From contig CAYTZG010000010.1 of the NCBI GenBank assembly GCA_964442435.1, positions 1 through 57,905 of the forward strand: a stretch of 57,905 bases of DNA, in the 5' to 3' direction. Below are positions 24,395 to 34,600 of this stretch, piece after piece. This stretch comes from CAMXAS01 sp964442435. GTDB taxonomy: Bacteria > Bacteroidota > Bacteroidia > Bacteroidales > P3. How positions within the stretch are numbered: the stretch's first letter is position 1; every line of letters begins with the position of its first letter. A program made the position numbers and the translations under genes. The notes beneath the pieces were generated by a model. The model was not told where the DNA came from. It saw nothing but the letters and a program-made list of their open reading frames with translations, and did no database searches.

Positions 24395-25423
24395 CTATTT
24401 CTTTTTCTTCTTTTCCATGACCGCCAATGCCGCCGCGCGGTTGGCCGCCACCTTGACCTCTATCGTCTTGCCGTGCAACGACACCTTCTGCCGTTTTTCG
24501 GTGCCGCCCGCCGCCGTGCGGCTACTGCCGCGCGATGTCCGTTCCGCGACCGCCTCCGCACCGTCGGCCTTCGTGCGGCCGGACGCGGCGGCATCCTTTT
24601 CGGACGCGGCGGTTTCCTTGGGTTTGGGCACGTACTTGTATTTGGCCGGCATCTTCTCCAAATCGCCGCCCGCCTTGTAGTAGTCGGTCAGGAACTGCTC
24701 GATGGCCTGGTTCATGGACGAGGCCGTTTCGGTGGGCGCCGCGATATTGACATGGAAGCCGGCTTCCTCCACCGCGCTGCACACCGTGTCGCCGTAGGCC
24801 GCTATCAACACCTTGCCCTGTTTGAACTTGGGATAGTTCTTTTTGAGCGAACGGATGCCGATGGGGCTGAAAAACGCGAGCAGGTCGTAGTCGTTGATGT
24901 CGATTTCCGAAGCGATTTTTTCGGGCACCGTGCGGAACAGCGGCGCCTTGGTGAATTTGACGCGCACTTTGGTCAGGGCGTTGGGCAATTCGGAACCGCT
25001 CTCCTCCGAGCACGGCAACAGGTAATTCTCTTCCTTGTGACGGCCTATGAGCTGGATTAAATCGCTGAGCGTCTGTTTGCCGTAGAAAATCTTACGCTTG
25101 CGGTATTGGATGTAGTTCTGCAGATAGAAAGCCGTGGTTTCCGAGCTGCAGAAGTATTTCATCGTGATGGGAATCGTGACGCGCATTTCCTTGGCCATGC
25201 GGAAAAAATGGTCAACGGCGTTGCGGCTCGTAAAGATGATGGCCGTATAATCCAACAGGCTGATTTTATTCTTGCGGAACTCCGTCGCGGTAATGCCTTC
25301 CACCTTGATGAATTTGCGGAAAACGATTTTAAGGCCGAACTTGGACGCTAACTGCTTGTATGGCGATTTCTCGTAATCGGCCGGAGCCGGCTGCGAGACC
25401 AATACGTTCTTTATTTTCAGCAT
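24395..25423 (-). CDS. hemD: Uroporphyrinogen-III synthase (HemD) family with long charged C-terminal tail, 342 aa
   Basis: Residues about 1-255 match the Bacteroidota HemD group: LVSQPAPADYEKSPY at the N-terminus, IIFTSRNAVDHFF, SEESGSELP, and DLLAFFSPIGIRSL. The enzyme cyclises hydroxymethylbilane to uroporphyrinogen III. After residue about 258 an 80-residue extension follows that is Ala/Lys/Glu-rich, probably disordered, and ends in a run of lysines; such a tail is not part of the usual enzyme. A catalytic role in haem synthesis is likely but not certain, since this Bacteroidota group often stands without other hem genes, as here. A TACCTTTG box at 25504-25511 on the minus strand may give it its own promoter. 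Confidence 0.82.
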   Translation of the reverse strand: MLKIKNVLVSQPAPADYEKSPYKQLASKFGLKIVFRKFIKVEGITATEFRKNKISLLDYTAIIFTSRNAVDHFFRMAKEMRVTIPITMKYFCSSETTAFYLQNYIQYRKRKIFYGKQTLSDLIQLIGRHKEENYLLPCSEESGSELPNALTKVRVKFTKAPLFRTVPEKIASEIDINDYDLLAFFSPIGIRSLKKNYPKFKQGKVLIAAYGDTVCSAVEEAGFHVNIAAPTETASSMNQAIEQFLTDYYKAGGDLEKMPAKYKYVPKPKETAASEKDAAASGRTKADGAEAVAERTSRGSSRTAAGGTEKRQKVSLHGKTIEVKVAANRAAALAVMEKKKKK

Positions 25424-25442
25424 ACTCCTAATGCTTTCGTCC

Positions 25443-26192
25443 TTATGCGATTACAATGCCCATAAGCTTGTAAAAGCACAAAAAAGGCAAGATTTCAAGG
25501 GCGCAAAGGTACGAAAAAATATGGAGGTAAGAAAATCGGCTCAACTGCCGGCTCAGTACCAGCATCTTAAACCAACGGAACAGCAATATCAGGATATAGG
25601 CGGCGGCCAGCAACGGCAGCACGAACGGCAACAGGTGCGGCAAGCCGAACGAAACCAACAGCAGCGGCAAGGCCCACAGCACCCAGAAAAACAGATAGCC
25701 CGTTTCCAAGCGCACCGCCGCCGAGCCGAAAGCTCCTTCCTTGAACAGCGCGGATATGCCGTACAACAACAGCCATTTGCATACGAACACGGCCGTCACG
25801 AAGATGAACAGCCGCGCCAGCACCTCGCCTTCTGAGCCCGTGAGCCAGCCGGGCAACGGGCCGAAATAGCGCGTCATCAGGCCGGGATGCGCCGCCCACT
25901 GGTAGAGATACAGGCTTAACGTAACGAAGCTGGCCGCGATGAGGCAGAAGCCGTAGAACGTCTGATGGCCGGCCAACAGGCTCTGCCGCCCCGCCGACAC
26001 CTTATCGAGCGAACGCCAGTCGAACAGGAAACGGAAATAGGCCAACAGGCGCGGCGCCGTTTTGTAGAGCAGATAGGCGTACAGCAACAGGGCCGCCAAC
26101 AGATAGAGTTCGGTATCGTAAACGGGCGCGTCCGGCATCGGCAACAGCCGCTCGTTCTGCACCGGGAATGCGTGCGGTTCCAGAAAGGTCAT
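25443..26192 (-). CDS. DUF4271 integral membrane protein, 249 aa
   Basis: Membrane protein of the Bacteroidota-specific family DUF4271, function unknown. About seven hydrophobic segments are visible, including LYLLAALLLYAYLLYKTAP, FYGFCLIAASFVTLSLYLY and YILILLFRWFKMLVLS. It overlaps the end of the GldA-like ATPase gene by 4 bp and ends 19 bp before hemD, the position such genes commonly take next to hemD in this phylum. No catalytic motif seen. Confidence 0.85.
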   Translation of the reverse strand: MTFLEPHAFPVQNERLLPMPDAPVYDTELYLLAALLLYAYLLYKTAPRLLAYFRFLFDWRSLDKVSAGRQSLLAGHQTFYGFCLIAASFVTLSLYLYQWAAHPGLMTRYFGPLPGWLTGSEGEVLARLFIFVTAVFVCKWLLLYGISALFKEGAFGSAAVRLETGYLFFWVLWALPLLLVSFGLPHLLPFVLPLLAAAYILILLFRWFKMLVLSRQLSRFSYLHIFSYLCALEILPFLCFYKLMGIVIA

Positions 26193-27148
26193 AGGCCGGA
26201 CGGGGTATTTCGGGTTAATGAATGGAAGACGTCTTCAAGGCTGTCGGCGTCCTGCCGCAGCGTCACGATGGTGAGGCCGCACGACACGGCCCATTGGAAC
26301 AGGGCGGCGCGTGGGTCTTCGGCGGGCGCGGCGGCCTCCGCCTCCGGCGTCAGATACAGCCGGTAAACCGCGCCCTCGCCCGCTATGCGTGCCACAAACG
26401 GCAGGTTTTCCAAGGCCTCCCGCCGCATGGCGTCCAAGGGGGCCGCAAAGGCCACCTCCAGGCACGCGCCGCCCTGCCCGTGTAGCAGTTGATGCGTGGG
26501 CGCGTCGGCCACGCGATGCCCCTTGTTGAGCAGGATGATGCGCCCGCACACCGCCTGCGCCTCCTGCATGATATGCGTTGAAAGTATGAGCGTCTTACGC
26601 TGCCCCATCTGACGGAGCAACACGCGGATTTCCTCTATTTGGTTGGGGTCAAGCCCCGTGGTCGGTTCGTCTAAAATCAGCACGTCCGGATCCGGCAACA
26701 GGGCCTGCGCCAGGCCGACGCGCTGCCGGTAGCCCTTAGACAAAGCCCCGATGCGCTTGTGCGACTCGCTGCCGAAGCCCACCTGCTCCAACACGGCCTC
26801 CACGCGCGGTTTAAGCCTGTCCAAGCCGTACAACTCGCCCGTAAACGTCAAATACTCCCGCACGTACATATCCTCGTAAAGCGGGTTGTGTTCGGGCAGA
26901 TAGCCCACGCGCCGCCGCACCTCCCTGGCCTGCGCGCACGTGTCGAAGCCGCAGACCGCGGCCCGTCCCGACGTGGGCGAAAGGTAGCCGCACAGAATCT
27001 TCATCAGCGTGGATTTGCCCGCGCCGTTGGGCCCCAACAGCCCTACCACGCCCGGCTCCTCAACGGCAAACGACACCCCGTCGAGCGCTTTCTGCGTCCC
27101 GTAGAGCTTGGTCACTTCCTGTACGGCTATGATGGGGGTCGTGCTCAT
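26189..27148 (-). CDS. ABC transporter ATP-binding protein, GldA-like, 319 aa
   Basis: ATPase subunit with Walker A GPNGAGKST, Q-loop region YLPEHNPLYEDMYV, the signature LSKGYRQRVGLAQALL, Walker B VLILDEPTTGLDP and the switch His in STHIMQEAQ. The EHNPLYEDMYV and signature segments and the C-terminal extension resemble GldA, the ATPase linked to gliding in Bacteroidota; no permease or GldF/GldG genes are in the window, so the partner is unknown. The start at 27148 gives the normal N-terminus (MSTTPIIAVQEVTKLYG); the frame extends upstream into the deaminase region without homology. Confidence 0.88.
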   Translation of the reverse strand: MSTTPIIAVQEVTKLYGTQKALDGVSFAVEEPGVVGLLGPNGAGKSTLMKILCGYLSPTSGRAAVCGFDTCAQAREVRRRVGYLPEHNPLYEDMYVREYLTFTGELYGLDRLKPRVEAVLEQVGFGSESHKRIGALSKGYRQRVGLAQALLPDPDVLILDEPTTGLDPNQIEEIRVLLRQMGQRKTLILSTHIMQEAQAVCGRIILLNKGHRVADAPTHQLLHGQGGACLEVAFAAPLDAMRREALENLPFVARIAGEGAVYRLYLTPEAEAAAPAEDPRAALFQWAVSCGLTIVTLRQDADSLEDVFHSLTRNTPSGL

Positions 27149-27161
27149 GATATGGCGGATA

Positions 27162-27830
27162 TCAATAGGGTATTTTTTCTTCGTAGCGCGCCCAGGCCGC
27201 GAACGGCTGCTTGCCCTCGTCGGCCATAAGGTTGACGCAAGGCAGGCTGCGTTCCCCGCAGGCCAAAGGCACTTCCTTGTACAGAAAATCGTCGTCGAAG
27301 CCGGCCGCCGCCGCGTCTTGGCGCGTGGCCGCGAAATACAGCCTGTCCAAACGCGCCCAATAGATGGCGGCCATACACATGGGGCACGGCTCACAGCTCG
27401 AATAAATCTCGCAGCCGCTCAACTCAAACGTCTGCAACTGCCGGCAAGCCTCGCGGATGGCGTTCACCTCGGCGTGCGCCGTGGGGTCAAGGCTCTTGGC
27501 CACCGTATTGCCGGTCTCGGCCACAATCCGGCCGTCCTTGACGATAACCGCCGCAAACGGGCCGCCGCCCTGACGGATGTTTTGCTCCGCCAGTTCGATG
27601 GCGTGCCGCATAAAAGCAAGGTTCATAACATCGGTTTTATCGGTTTCGGCTTCCGCCGTCGGTTTCAGCCGCTCGGCCACGCTATTGCGGCCGGCCGCCG
27701 CGCGTCTTTCCCGCATCCGTTCGCCGGAGTCGGTCAAGCCGCCGAACGCCAACCGCAGCACGAGCACCAAGCCTAAGGCCAAGCCTACATACAGCAGGAT
27801 TTGCACGGGGCGCGACGGTTTACGTTCCAT
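27162..27830 (-). CDS. Guanine-deaminase-like nucleoside deaminase with N-terminal membrane anchor, 222 aa
   Basis: The C-terminal 155 residues are a zinc-dependent CDA-fold deaminase: GGGPFAAVIVKDGRIV, HAEVNAIREAC (zinc His and catalytic Glu) and SCEPCPMCMAAIYWARLD (two zinc Cys); GFDDDFLYKE near the end matches the guanine deaminase group. The first 68 residues are unusual: ILLYVGLALGLVLVLRLAF is a single membrane span, followed by a charged linker. An internal Met at 27626 would give a normal soluble enzyme, but the full frame fits the 12-bp gap to the S41 protease gene, so the tethered form is preferred with moderate confidence. Confidence 0.82.
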   Translation of the reverse strand: MERKPSRPVQILLYVGLALGLVLVLRLAFGGLTDSGERMRERRAAAGRNSVAERLKPTAEAETDKTDVMNLAFMRHAIELAEQNIRQGGGPFAAVIVKDGRIVAETGNTVAKSLDPTAHAEVNAIREACRQLQTFELSGCEIYSSCEPCPMCMAAIYWARLDRLYFAATRQDAAAAGFDDDFLYKEVPLACGERSLPCVNLMADEGKQPFAAWARYEEKIPY

Positions 27831-27842
27831 ATCGGGTTGCGT

Positions 27843-29552
27843 TTATTTGGTTTCAAGCGGCGGTTCGGTCGGCGAAACGGACGTCAGAATCCGCTGATAC
27901 TCCGCCCGGTTCAAGAGCAAGTCGATGGCCGTCTCCACCCATTCGTCCTGCCGCAGTTCGGCCTGCGCCCGCCCTTTCTGGTAGTAGTAACGCGACACGA
28001 TTTCTTCGAGCAGGGTTTCCGAAATGGCCTGCCGTTCGCGCCGCAAGTCCCCTTCCTTGGTGGCGGCCACGGCCTGTTTCAATTGCGCGTAGGCCGTCCG
28101 CACGGCTTCCGAATCCATACAGCTGTCGGCCTCCAGCCGGTCTTTCATCTCCTCCAACAGCATCTCGCTGCCCGTCTGATAGGTATAGTCGCGGTTGCGC
28201 ATGAATTGCAGGAACTCGTCATACAGCGCGTCCGTCACCGCGAAACTGTCTATCGGGCCGATGGAGGCGTGCTGCCGCCGGTAGGCGTTGGCGAAGTCGA
28301 AGATATGGTAGCGCGTCACGAGCGTGGCCAACGCATAGCCCATCGTCGGGTAAACCATTTCGATGTCGGGCTCTATGCCGTCGCCGTCATAGACCGTGCG
28401 CCCGCCCTTGGTCTCAAAGGCCGTCCGCAACGAATCGGGAATCTTGGGCGCGTGCCCGTCCTCGTCCTTGCGGCTGTAGTCGATGGCCTGCACGCAGCGG
28501 CCGCTCGGAATGTAGTATTTCGATACCGTGACCTTGAGCTGGGCGTTGTAGGGCAACGGCAATATGTTCTGCACCAAGCCCTTGCCGAACGTCCGCTCGC
28601 CGATGATAACGGCGCGGTCGTAGTCCTGCAACGCGCCCGACACGATTTCGGAGGCCGAGGCCGTGCCGCGCGACGTGAGGATGGCCAACGGGATGTCGTT
28701 ATCCACGGGGCTTTCCGTGGTATAGAACGTGCGGTTGCGGTCGGACTGCTTGCCGCGCGTGCTCACGACCGGCAAGCCCTTGTCGCAAAACAGGTTTACG
28801 ATTTTAACGGCCTCGTCCAACAAGCCGCCGCCATTGTAACGCAGGTCTAAAATCAGCTGTTCCGCGCCCTCTTTCTTAAGTTGCAGCAAGGCCTGCTTGA
28901 CCTCGTTGGCCGCCCCCTGCGTAAAGCCGTCCAGCCGGATGTAGCCCGTATGGTCGCGCAGCATCCCGCTGTAGGTCACATTGTCTATTTTGATTTCCTG
29001 ACGGATGAGCCGCACGCTGATGGGGTCGCGCACGCCCTCGCGTTCCACGACCAAATCCAAGGCCGTGCCGGCCTGCCCCTTGAGCAACGCGCTCACCTCA
29101 TCCACATTCCGCCCCTTCGTATCCTCGCCGTTGAGCCGCACGATCTTGTCGCCGGGCTTCAGCCCCGCGCGGTCGGCCGGAAAGCCCTCGTAGGGTTCGG
29201 CTATATATACATACCCGTCGCGCCAGTGAATCAGCGAGCCGATGCCGCCGTACTGCCCCATCGTCATGATTTTGTAGTCCTCAATGTTGGATTCGGGTAT
29301 ATAGACCGTATAGGGGTCCAAGGACGAAAGCATGGCCTCTACGGCGTGCTGCATCAAATCGCCCGTCTGAATCTCATCCACATAATTGAGGGCGAGTTCC
29401 TTATAGATGGAGCCGAAAATCTCAAGATGTTTGAGCAAGTCGAATTCCTTGCTCTCCGCCACGGGCCCCTGCGCCCGCACGACGGACGAAACGGACAGCC
29501 CGCCCGAGAGGCAGACCCAAACCGCTACCGCTAAAAACCATTTCCCTTTCAT
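27843..29552 (-). CDS. S41 family C-terminal processing protease, 569 aa
   Basis: Periplasmic serine protease of the CtpA/Prc type. Signal peptide MKGKWFLAVAVWVCLSGGLS with cleavage near VRAQ. A PDZ domain lies about residues 95-185 (DRAGLKPGDKIVRLNGED). The S41 catalytic core contains ILDLRYNGGG, TSRGTASASE with the nucleophile Ser, and GERTFGKGLVQ with the catalytic Lys. The C-terminal extension is helical. Length is usual for Bacteroidota S41 proteins. It follows maf by 18 bp and precedes the tethered deaminase by 12 bp. Confidence 0.95.
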   Translation of the reverse strand: MKGKWFLAVAVWVCLSGGLSVSSVVRAQGPVAESKEFDLLKHLEIFGSIYKELALNYVDEIQTGDLMQHAVEAMLSSLDPYTVYIPESNIEDYKIMTMGQYGGIGSLIHWRDGYVYIAEPYEGFPADRAGLKPGDKIVRLNGEDTKGRNVDEVSALLKGQAGTALDLVVEREGVRDPISVRLIRQEIKIDNVTYSGMLRDHTGYIRLDGFTQGAANEVKQALLQLKKEGAEQLILDLRYNGGGLLDEAVKIVNLFCDKGLPVVSTRGKQSDRNRTFYTTESPVDNDIPLAILTSRGTASASEIVSGALQDYDRAVIIGERTFGKGLVQNILPLPYNAQLKVTVSKYYIPSGRCVQAIDYSRKDEDGHAPKIPDSLRTAFETKGGRTVYDGDGIEPDIEMVYPTMGYALATLVTRYHIFDFANAYRRQHASIGPIDSFAVTDALYDEFLQFMRNRDYTYQTGSEMLLEEMKDRLEADSCMDSEAVRTAYAQLKQAVAATKEGDLRRERQAISETLLEEIVSRYYYQKGRAQAELRQDEWVETAIDLLLNRAEYQRILTSVSPTEPPLETK

Positions 29553-29570
29553 ATCCTTCTTTCGGCCGCC

Positions 29571-30161
29571 TTAGAACGCCATCATGGCCCGGTACAGCCG
29601 CTGGGTGGGCAACCCCATGACGTTGAAGAACGAGCCTTCGACCTTTTCCACCGCCACATAGCCTATCCACTCCTGCAAGCCGTAAGCCCCGGCCTTGTCG
29701 TAGGGTTGCAGTCTATCCACGTAATATTCGATTTCCTCCAGACTCAACACGCGGAACGTGACGTCCGACTGCACCGAGAACCGCTCCTGCTTTTCCCGGC
29801 TGCGCAGGCATACGCCCGTAATGACGCGGTGGGTCTGCCCCGACAGCGCATAAAGCATCCGCACGGCCTCCTCGCGGTCGGCCGGCTTGCCGAAGATGCG
29901 GCCGTCGAGCAACACCACGGTATCGGCCGTCACGAGCAACGCCTTTTCCGGCAATTCGGCAAAATCGAAAGCCGCCGCCTTCTTCACCGCGATGTATTCG
30001 GCCACTTCCTCCAGCGGCAGCGAGGCGGGATACGACTCGTCCGTAGCCTTGACGCGGACTTCGAAGTCGAAGCCCATCTTCTCCATGAGTTCCTTACGCC
30101 GCGGCGAGGCAGACCCCAACACCACGCGATAAGGGTATTGATGAGGCAACAACATAAGCAC
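29571..30161 (-). CDS. maf: Maf-family nucleoside triphosphate pyrophosphatase, 196 aa
   Basis: House-cleaning enzyme that hydrolyses dTTP, UTP or modified nucleotides to monophosphates. Diagnostic segments are LGSASPRRKELMEKMGF, VTADTVVLLDGRIFGKPAD and GAYGLQEWIGYVAVEKVEGSFFNVMGLP. Normal length. It starts 18 bp after frr and is co-transcribed. Confidence 0.94.
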   Translation of the reverse strand: MLMLLPHQYPYRVVLGSASPRRKELMEKMGFDFEVRVKATDESYPASLPLEEVAEYIAVKKAAAFDFAELPEKALLVTADTVVLLDGRIFGKPADREEAVRMLYALSGQTHRVITGVCLRSREKQERFSVQSDVTFRVLSLEEIEYYVDRLQPYDKAGAYGLQEWIGYVAVEKVEGSFFNVMGLPTQRLYRAMMAF

Positions 30162-30179
30162 CCTTTTTAAGCCACGGTG

Positions 30180-30743
30180 TTAAACCGTCATGATATCCTT
30201 TTCCTTCTCGGCGAGCATCGCATCCACCTTGCCCACATACTTGTCGGTCTGATCCTGGATGTCTTTCTCGGCCTGTTTCGTGGCGTCTTCGGGCAGGCCG
30301 TTCTTGCCGAGCTTCTTGATTTCCTCGTTCGCGTCGCGGCGTGTGTTGCGAATCGTCACCTTGGCCGTCTCGCCCTCGCCCTTGCAGCGTTTCATGAGTT
30401 CCTTACGACGGTCTTCGGTAAGCGGCGGCAACGAGATACGGATCATTTCGCCGTTGTTCTGCGGCGTAAAACCGAGGTTGGCGGCCAAAATGGCTTTCTC
30501 CACGGCCGCAATCATATTGCGTTCCCACGGCTGAATCGTAATCTGCTTGGCATCGGGCGTATTGATGGCGGCAATCTGGTCAAGCGGCGTAAGCGTGCCG
30601 TAATAATCCACCTTGACGCCTTCCAGCATCTTGGGCGACGCCTTGCCGGCGCGGATCTGCGACAATTCTCTTTCAAGATGCGCCAACGCGGCCTCCATCT
30701 GTTCTTTCTGCTTGCCTAAACAAGCCTTCACTTCTTCGGTCAT
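30180..30743 (-). CDS. frr: Ribosome recycling factor, 187 aa
   Basis: Releases ribosomes after termination together with EF-G. Diagnostic segments are LSQIRAGKASPKMLEGVKVDYYG, IQPWERNMIAAVEKAI, RISLPPLTEDRRKELMK and RNTRRDANEEIKKL. Normal length. Follows pyrH by 58 bp, the common pyrH-frr order. Confidence 0.97.
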   Translation of the reverse strand: MTEEVKACLGKQKEQMEAALAHLERELSQIRAGKASPKMLEGVKVDYYGTLTPLDQIAAINTPDAKQITIQPWERNMIAAVEKAILAANLGFTPQNNGEMIRISLPPLTEDRRKELMKRCKGEGETAKVTIRNTRRDANEEIKKLGKNGLPEDATKQAEKDIQDQTDKYVGKVDAMLAEKEKDIMTV

Positions 30744-30801
30744 ATCGATAGGTATTATGTTTTTTATTTTGTTTGAGCCGCCCCCGCGAGCGGCGCCCCG
30801 T

Positions 30802-31512
30802 CTATGCGGTTATCAGCGTGCCGATGTTCTCGCCCGAAACCACCTTGAGCAGGTTGCCCGGCACGTCCATATTGAACACGTAAATCGGCACGTTGTTTTC
30901 CTTACAGAGCGTAAAGGCCGTAAGGTCCATAATCTTCAAGCCCTTGCCGTAAGCCTCGTCGAACGTCAGGCGGTCGTACTTCACGGCCTTGGGGTCTTTT
31001 TCGGGGTCGGCGGTATATACACCATCCACGCGCGTGCCTTTCAGCAGCACGTCGGCCTTGACCTCAGCCGCCCGCAGCGCAGCGCCGGTGTCGGTCGTAA
31101 AGAACGGATTGCCCGTGCCGGCGGCCATGATGACCACCTTGCCGGCTTCCAGCGCCGCGATGGCGCGGCGGCTGCTCATGCGCGCGCAAATCGGGTCGAC
31201 GGCCAGACCGGAAAGCAGCTCCGCCTCCACGCCCTGTTTGCCCAACTCCGACTGCAAGGCCATGCTGTTGATGAGCGTGGCCATCATGCCCATATAGTCG
31301 CCCTGGATGCGGTCCATTCCCTTGGCCGCCCCTTGCAGGCCGCGGAAGATGTTGCCGCCCCCAATCACAATCGCAATCTGACAGCCCTTGCGGTGGCACG
31401 CGGCTATTTCAGCCGCATACTCGCCCAAGCGGTTGGCGTCTATACCGTAGGCCTGTGTCCCCATCAGGGACTCCCCGCTCAATTTGAGCAGAATCCGTTT
31501 GTATTTTTCCAT
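30802..31512 (-). CDS. pyrH: UMP kinase, 236 aa
   Basis: Phosphorylates UMP to UDP for RNA and UDP-sugar synthesis. Start at 31512 gives MEKYKRILLKLSGESLMG; an upstream in-frame Met adds non-homologous residues. Other signatures are IVIGGGNIFRG, MDRIQGDYMGMMATLINSMAL, GTGNPFFTTDTGAALRA and VDGVYTADPEKDP. First gene of the long minus-strand row. Confidence 0.97.
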   Translation of the reverse strand: MEKYKRILLKLSGESLMGTQAYGIDANRLGEYAAEIAACHRKGCQIAIVIGGGNIFRGLQGAAKGMDRIQGDYMGMMATLINSMALQSELGKQGVEAELLSGLAVDPICARMSSRRAIAALEAGKVVIMAAGTGNPFFTTDTGAALRAAEVKADVLLKGTRVDGVYTADPEKDPKAVKYDRLTFDEAYGKGLKIMDLTAFTLCKENNVPIYVFNMDVPGNLLKVVSGENIGTLITA

Positions 31513-31564
31513 AACCGTAAAATAAAAACCCTGCGCCGCCGTTTTTCGACAAAACAGCAACTTG

Positions 31565-31572
31565 CAAATATA
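31565..31572 (-). promoter_or_regulatory. -7 box (TATATTTG) for the pyrH row
   Basis: CAAATATA on the plus strand reads TATATTTG on the minus strand, 53 bp before the pyrH start. A TTG lies only 14 bp further upstream, so the -33 box is doubtful. Confidence 0.55.
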
Positions 31573-31603
31573 GCGAAAAAATTACACAAGCGCGAATAGA
31601 AAA

Positions 31604-31634
31604 AAAGGGCCACCCCGAAACGGGGCGACCCTTT
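31604..31634 (-). terminator. Terminator of the 1413-residue T9SS cargo gene
   Basis: AAAGGG..CCCCG pairs with CGGGG..CCCTTT with two internal mismatches and an AAA loop. On the minus strand it ends in seven T residues, 36 bp after the stop. Confidence 0.85.
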
Positions 31635-31669
31635 GTCCGGATTGGAACTTCGGCCTGAGCCGAAGACCA

Positions 31670-34600
31670 TCAGCGGGCGATAATGAGTTTAGCAGCGAAA
31701 CGACGGCCGTCTTCCAAAGAGACCGCCAGATGATATACGCCGTTCGGCACATTCGTCAGATGCAACGTCATGTCCCCCGGCGTCAGTGTCCAGCTCCTCA
31801 ACTTGCGGCCATCGGCCGTGAATACGGTTGCCGTTCCGGATGCCACCGAACGCAGTTTGAACAAACCATCGGTCGAAGGATTCGGATACAACGCCATACC
31901 GGCCTCTTCCAACGTTTCATTGGCCAAATCGCTCCGGAATTTCAACGTTACCGTATCGGAGAAATGGTTATTGTAGACGGCGCAGACCCCGGCCGTATGG
32001 TCGGCATTCATCGTCATCGTCGGCAACGTATCGATAAGCGCCAACGTATTCTTGACGTGGCGACCGTCTAAGAAAATCTGGAAATAATCGGCCTGCGCGC
32101 CGCTCGGCATACGGTAAGTGAATATGAATTGACGTTGCACGTTATGAACCGCCAAATCAATGGGGTTCACAATCTGACGTCCCATGATGACCTCGCGCGT
32201 CACCATCTCGGATACGCCCTGCTCGTAAATGGCTTTCAAGCCCAGCGTATGCGGCCCGTCTTTCATATTTTCAAACGCATAGGACGAAACCGTTGCCGGC
32301 AACGTCGCCACTTTCGTACCATCCAGATACACCTCGTATTCCTTGGCCTGGGCTATCTTGGCGCCATGACGCAGCGTATAGGAAAGGTCATCGACCTTAA
32401 ATACGCTGGCATCGTCCGAAACGCAATGGATGGCGAAATAACGGGCTTGTTCGGGCAATTCGAACGTGTATTCCTTCCATTCTTCCGTAGTCTCGATATA
32501 GTCGCCGCTTCCCAAAGCTTTGAAACTGGCGAAGTTGTCATCGGTCGAAGAGTACAACACAACGAAACGTTCGGGATCGGAGCCACCGACCTGCGGCCCG
32601 CAAGCCCAGAATTTCAAGGTGCCGCCACCGTCCACCGCATGGGCCAGCCAATCGTCGTTGCGGATCGTGAAGAAAGAACACAACATTTTGGAACCGGAAT
32701 GGGTGCCGAAATACAGTTCATCGGTCAAGGCCGGCGTTGTGGCCGACGGGTTGAAGACGATGAAAGCCTGGTCTTCGTACATATTCTCCCACGTCACGCC
32801 ACCGAAAGACCCTTTCGATTTTTGACCGCCCAATTTGTAGTCCCCGATATTGGATACCGCGAAATCGGTATAAGACTCGAAGCCGTCCTTGAAATTGCGG
32901 TCGGCGGCCACATTCCATTCCCATTTTACGGAATTAAGCCCCGTTACCTGCAAAGAGGTGATTTCAGGCTTGGCCAACGTATATACAAATCCTTCGAGAT
33001 TCCGGTTACCGGAAGACGTGACGGTTTCCGATTCCACAATCAGACGGTCATAATAGTCGGCCGTAGCGAAGAGGCTGTACGTACCGGCCGGCACGCCGCT
33101 GAACGAAACGCGGCCGTCAGCGCCGCCGGTGGCGGTAAAGGCCGTGTCGCCGGAAGAAGCGACCAACGTGATGCGGACATTGGCAACGGTTTGGGTTCCG
33201 GCCATACATACATAAGTAGGGGCATAGCCGTTGCCGACATAACCTATCGCCAAATCGGAGGCGGCATAATGAGCGGGGGTCGTATGCCGGTTGCAAGCGA
33301 CGGCACGCAAAGAGAACTTACCCTGCCGCGGCAACGTGATTTCGCCCGTTACCTCCGCGCCAACCGTCAGATTCGTCTTGATGGCATCCAGCACCTGCCA
33401 ACCGTTCGCTTCGTCCGAATAAGCGAACACGATACTGTCGATACTTTCCGCCGCCAATCCGTTGATACCGGCCAACGGCAAACCATCGACATCTGTCGCG
33501 GGATTTTTCCATGCCAAGCCGACCTTCAGGTTGTCTGCATCGATATGCGTGACACGCAACCCCTCGACCTGAGCCGGCCACCTGTGAAATTCCCGATCGG
33601 CCAGCACCACCTCTATCGTCGTGTCTTTGTGGATATTCAACGCCACATCCAACGTATCGTACCAGAAATCCCCTACGCGTACCATGTAACGGCCGCCATA
33701 CAAGCCGGATAACGTACCCTTGCCGTTGGCCGCGGTCTGAGCCGTATAGTCGGGTACTTCGACCGGCGCGGAGAACAAGGGCGCCAACACGATGGACGCG
33801 CCTTGCACGGCTTCGTTTTCCGCATTGCGGACCATCACGTCGAGATTAACCTTGGCGCCTACATAGCCCGCCGCAATGGCGGCCGTCTGAGGCGAACGGC
33901 CGGAACCGTTGTAAGCGTAAGCCCTTACATACCAGAAGCTCCCGAACGGCACGGTAATCTGACGGGAGGCTTGCGTGCCGACCGAAACAGGCTTCAGCGT
34001 ATCGGTATAGAACACATCCCGCCCTTGTTCATCGCGGAAACTGCGGGTAGGCGAGAATTCGAACACGATGCCGTCAAGGCTTGTCAAGGTGTTTCCGCTC
34101 AAAGTGGCGGCGGGCGTCGTGAGGTTCATGACCAATTTACCGTTGTCGGGGGCGGAAGCCGTTCCGTCCACAGCCAATCCCGTCGGCATGGCCGGCACGA
34201 GAATGGCACCCTTGTAACTGATGCTCAAATCGTCGATATAATAGCTATCGTCCGACAGCGCCTCAAATTCGATATCCAACTGGCGGTTCTCATCCGGCAC
34301 GAACGTATAGGTATATTTCGTCATTTCCTTGTTCGGATAGATGTACGGCTTGATACCGCTCTCGTTCGGCGTTTCGGATATATAAGGGTTAGGCACCTTC
34401 ACCGTCGTGTCTTTGCCGTTGATGGACAGTTTCAGCGGCTTTTTAAGTTCGTGCTGCCAACGGTTGCCGTAAACCCATTTGCCGTGACCGCAGATATAGA
34501 ACGACAACTCGTATTCGACGCCGGCATAGACGTTCAGCCCGGCACCTATCAGCAATTTTGAAATGGAATCATTGTGAATGGCATACGAATATTTGCCGGT

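Noticed and set aside
26189..27394. 401-residue version of the GldA-like protein
   Set aside because: The extra N-terminal 82 residues overlap the deaminase gene in another frame and lack ABC homology; the normal start is at 27148.
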